The position numbers and the translations under genes were made by a program. Below, in pieces: positions 4,045 through 5,902 of a stretch of DNA of 5,902 nt; the first letter of the stretch is position 1, and each line of letters starts with the position of its first letter. This stretch comes from CBDTTW01 sp965363675 (lineage in GTDB: Bacteria > Bacteroidota > Rhodothermia > Rhodothermales > DASSAV01). The notes below the pieces were generated by a model, which searched no databases, was not told the origin of the DNA, and saw only the letters and a list, made by a program, of their open reading frames with translations. The stretch is taken from positions 1 through 5,902 of the forward strand of contig CBDTTW010000189.1 in the NCBI GenBank assembly GCA_965363675.1, written 5' to 3'.

Positions 4045-5902
4045 AGGGCCACCTTCAGGGCGAGCGACGGGATGAGCGGAAGCTGATCGACGCGCTCGTA
4101 GGTGAAGGCGTCGATGTAGAAGATGTTGGCGCGGTTGTAGGCGTTGATGACGCTGCCCTGCACGGTCACGTCGGCGTTTTGGAGCCGGAAGCTGCGCGCG
4201 AGCGAGAAGTCCAGGCGGTGGTAGGCCGGCAGCACCCCCCGGTAGGGCGCCTCGTAGAGCACGCGCCGGCTGGACTTGAGGGCGTCCGGGTCGAGCACGT
4301 CGTCCATGAGGATGAAGCCGTCGAAGCCGATGGGGCGGGTAAAAGGCAGCCCGGAGCCCAGTTCCCAGCGCGCGCTCAGGTCGAAGCCGCCGAGATCGAG
4401 GTTGCCCAGCAAGTTTACCTGGTGGCGGCGGTCGTGCGGCGGCCGGAAGCGCAGGCGGTCGGCGCCGTACCAGAGCAGCAGCGACTGCTGGCGCGCTTCG
4501 TAGCGCGTCGAGGAGAAGCCGTAGGTCGCCAGGCCGTAGAGGCGTTCGCCGCGCATTTCCAGGCGCGCCTCGGCCCCGTAGCTCTGGCCGTCGGCCTTCT
4601 GCAGGCGCGTCGTGAAGCGCGGGAAGGCCGTCCACTCGGAGATAAACAGGTTTTTGAGCTGCTTGTAGTAGCCCTCGACGGCCACGTCCATCCAGGGGCG
4701 GGGGCTGAAGCGGTAGCCGGCGAGGGCGTGGCGCGCCTGCTGAATATGGTTGCGCAGCACCTCGTTCGTGATCTCATTATCGCGCGGCAGGTCGCGGAGC
4801 TTGTCGTAGCGGCCGGGCACGTTGGCCCAGGCCGTAAAGACGCTGGCGGCGTCGCGGCGGTCGGTCAGCCCCACAAGTTCCTGCTTGTAGAGGCCCACGG
4901 CCGCGCTCATCTCGTGGCGTCCGTGCTCGAAGACGAGCCGGATGCGCGGTTCGATGGAGGGGTTGATGCTGATGTTATAAAACTGCATGCGCACGCTCGG
5001 CCGGATCATGAGGCCCCAGCCGGTGTGGATGCGCGGGTCGGCGTAGAGCGCGAACGAGTTCAGGCCGGCGCGGCTTGCGTCGAGGTTCTGGTACCAGCCG
5101 CTGAGCAGGCTTTCGAGGCGCATGAATTGGATGACCATGCCGGCGTCCACGTCGGTGCGGTCGCCGTAGACGGTGGCTTCGAGGGCGAACTTGAGGCTTT
5201 CGATCTCGGACCGCCGCGAGGGGTCGGCGGGGTCGCCCTGGTCGGTGTCGAGCCGCGAGTAGGAGAGGTGCGCCTCGGCGGCCGTGTTGAGCGCGCGCGG
5301 GATGAAGACATAGCGCGCTCCAACGGCGGTGTTCGAGAAGCGCAGCTCCTCGGCCGGGCGCGAGTACGTCTCCTCGGCGAGGATGCCTTTGTCGTAGCTG
5401 TAGAGGCCCGTCAGCGAGAGGCGCCCGCTTTCGCTCGTGCGCACGTTGGACTTGAGCAGGAAGTCTCCGAAAGTGAACGGCAAGTCGCGCCCGACGATTT
5501 GCTCGATGCCGCCCCGGATGAGCGACTGGCGGGCGCTTGCCAGGAACGAGGCGCGTCCCTTGAGGATGGGGCCTTCGAGCGTGGTCGAGCTGACAAAGGG
5601 CGAGGCCGTAAAGTCGGCCGCGAAGCGCTGGTTGTTGCCGTTGCGCGTCCAGATGTCGATCACCGAGGAGGTGCGCTCGCCGAAGCGGCTGCCGAAGCCT
5701 CCGGCGTACACGTCGGCGCGGCTGAGCACTTCGGTGGGCACCGACGAGTAAAAGCCGAGCAGGTGGAACGGCTGGTAGAGCGTGATGCCGTCGATCTGGA
5801 CGAGGTTTTGCGAGGGCTCGCCGCCGCGCACGAAAAGCTGTCCGCCGCGGTCGCCCGAGGAGACGATGCCGGGGATGGTGGTCAGGTAGCTCGCCAGGTC
5901 GC
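4041..5902 (-). CDS. TonB-dependent outer-membrane receptor (N-terminus outside window)
   Basis: The visible 619 residues are the plug and beta-barrel of a TonB-dependent transporter; the signal peptide and any N-terminal extension lie beyond the right edge. The frame stays open to 5902, so the GTG near 5831 is an internal valine, not a start. The plug is plain: DLASYLTTIPGIVSSGDRGG, then VRGGEP and LVQIDG (24-38), PFHLLGFYS and the VYAGGFGSRFGERTSSVIDI block. The remainder has the alternating aromatic and polar pattern of barrel strands, including a late LPAYHRLDFSLARSF strand and the INAYNRANIF motif near the end. The plug wording is that of Bacteroidota receptors that usually carry a carboxypeptidase-like N-terminal domain and pair with DUF4249 lipoproteins, not with SusD. 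It probably imports an unidentified ligand across the outer membrane using TonB-ExbBD energy. It ends in KVAL, not the more usual aromatic final residue. Confidence 0.93.
   Translation of the reverse strand, partial: DLASYLTTIPGIVSSGDRGGQLFVRGGEPSQNLVQIDGITLYQPFHLLGFYSSVPTEVLSRADVYAGGFGSRFGERTSSVIDIWTRNGNNQRFAADFTASPFVSSTTLEGPILKGRASFLASARQSLIRGGIEQIVGRDLPFTFGDFLLKSNVRTSESGRLSLTGLYSYDKGILAEETYSRPAEELRFSNTAVGARYVFIPRALNTAAEAHLSYSRLDTDQGDPADPSRRSEIESLKFALEATVYGDRTDVDAGMVIQFMRLESLLSGWYQNLDASRAGLNSFALYADPRIHTGWGLMIRPSVRMQFYNISINPSIEPRIRLVFEHGRHEMSAAVGLYKQELVGLTDRRDAASVFTAWANVPGRYDKLRDLPRDNEITNEVLRNHIQQARHALAGYRFSPRPWMDVAVEGYYKQLKNLFISEWTAFPRFTTRLQKADGQSYGAEARLEMRGERLYGLATYGFSSTRYEARQQSLLLWYGADRLRFRPPHDRRHQVNLLGNLDLGGFDLSARWELGSGLPFTRPIGFDGFILMDDVLDPDALKSSRRVLYEAPYRGVLPAYHRLDFSLARSFRLQNADVTVQGSVINAYNRANIFYIDAFTYERVDQLPLIPSLALKVAL

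Noticed and set aside
3085..4086. Plus-strand open frame of 333 codons
   Set aside because: Antisense to the whole lipoprotein gene, with the Arg/Val/Gly/Ala-rich composition of a shadow frame; the opposite strand has a signal peptide, lipobox and operon coupling.
4045..4635. Extension of the lipoprotein frame to 4635, making a 490-residue protein
   Set aside because: The added part lies wholly inside the receptor gene in another frame, is Arg/Pro/Ala-rich, and would bury the lipoprotein signal peptide in the middle of the protein.

Overview
This GC-rich window (A+T-richer only in intergenic stretches) looks like chromosomal DNA of a Gram-negative member of the Bacteroidota/Rhodothermota group, probably Rhodothermia-like. 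The reasons are a TonB-dependent receptor of the Bacteroidota type translationally coupled to a lipoprotein, TAnnTTTG-type promoter -7 elements, little use of Shine-Dalgarno sequences, and high GC. The taxon is inferred from gene style, not from a marker gene.

Layout from left to right. A plus-strand reading frame enters from outside the window and stops at 326; its product is not recognised. It converges on the rest of the window, which is all minus strand, and a strong two-way terminator hairpin (351-392) separates the two. Then come sleB-like copy 1 (429-1094), an orphan NarL/FixJ-type response regulator (1344-2027) with its own terminator (1284-1318), sleB-like copy 2 (2388-3035) with its own terminator (2331-2360), and a two-gene unit in which a TonB-dependent receptor (4041 to beyond the right edge) is followed, with an ATGA overlap, by a lipoprotein gene (3163-4044).

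The most striking feature is the pair of SleB-type (Hydrolase_2) cell-wall hydrolase genes on either side of the regulator. A 631-bp block (401-1031 and 2360-2990) is identical except for one synonymous base. The first 15-21 codons differ, and the leader/promoter sequences just upstream are recognisably related but only about 75% identical. Near-perfect cores between older, diverged flanks are what gene conversion (or a recent recombinational replacement) would leave, rather than a simple fresh tandem duplication. Both leaders keep a TAnnTTTG element, a GGTT-N3-AACC dyad, a wider GGTTAC...GTAACC inverted repeat and an ACCGCAAC box before the start codon, so the two genes probably share one regulator.

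How the genes may work together: the receptor and lipoprotein form an outer-membrane unit for uptake of an unidentified substrate, the two hydrolases probably act on peptidoglycan from an inner-membrane anchor, and the response regulator has no kinase partner in view. That the regulator controls its flanking hydrolase genes is a testable guess, not a conclusion. No mobile-element genes, CRISPR, rRNA or tRNA were seen.
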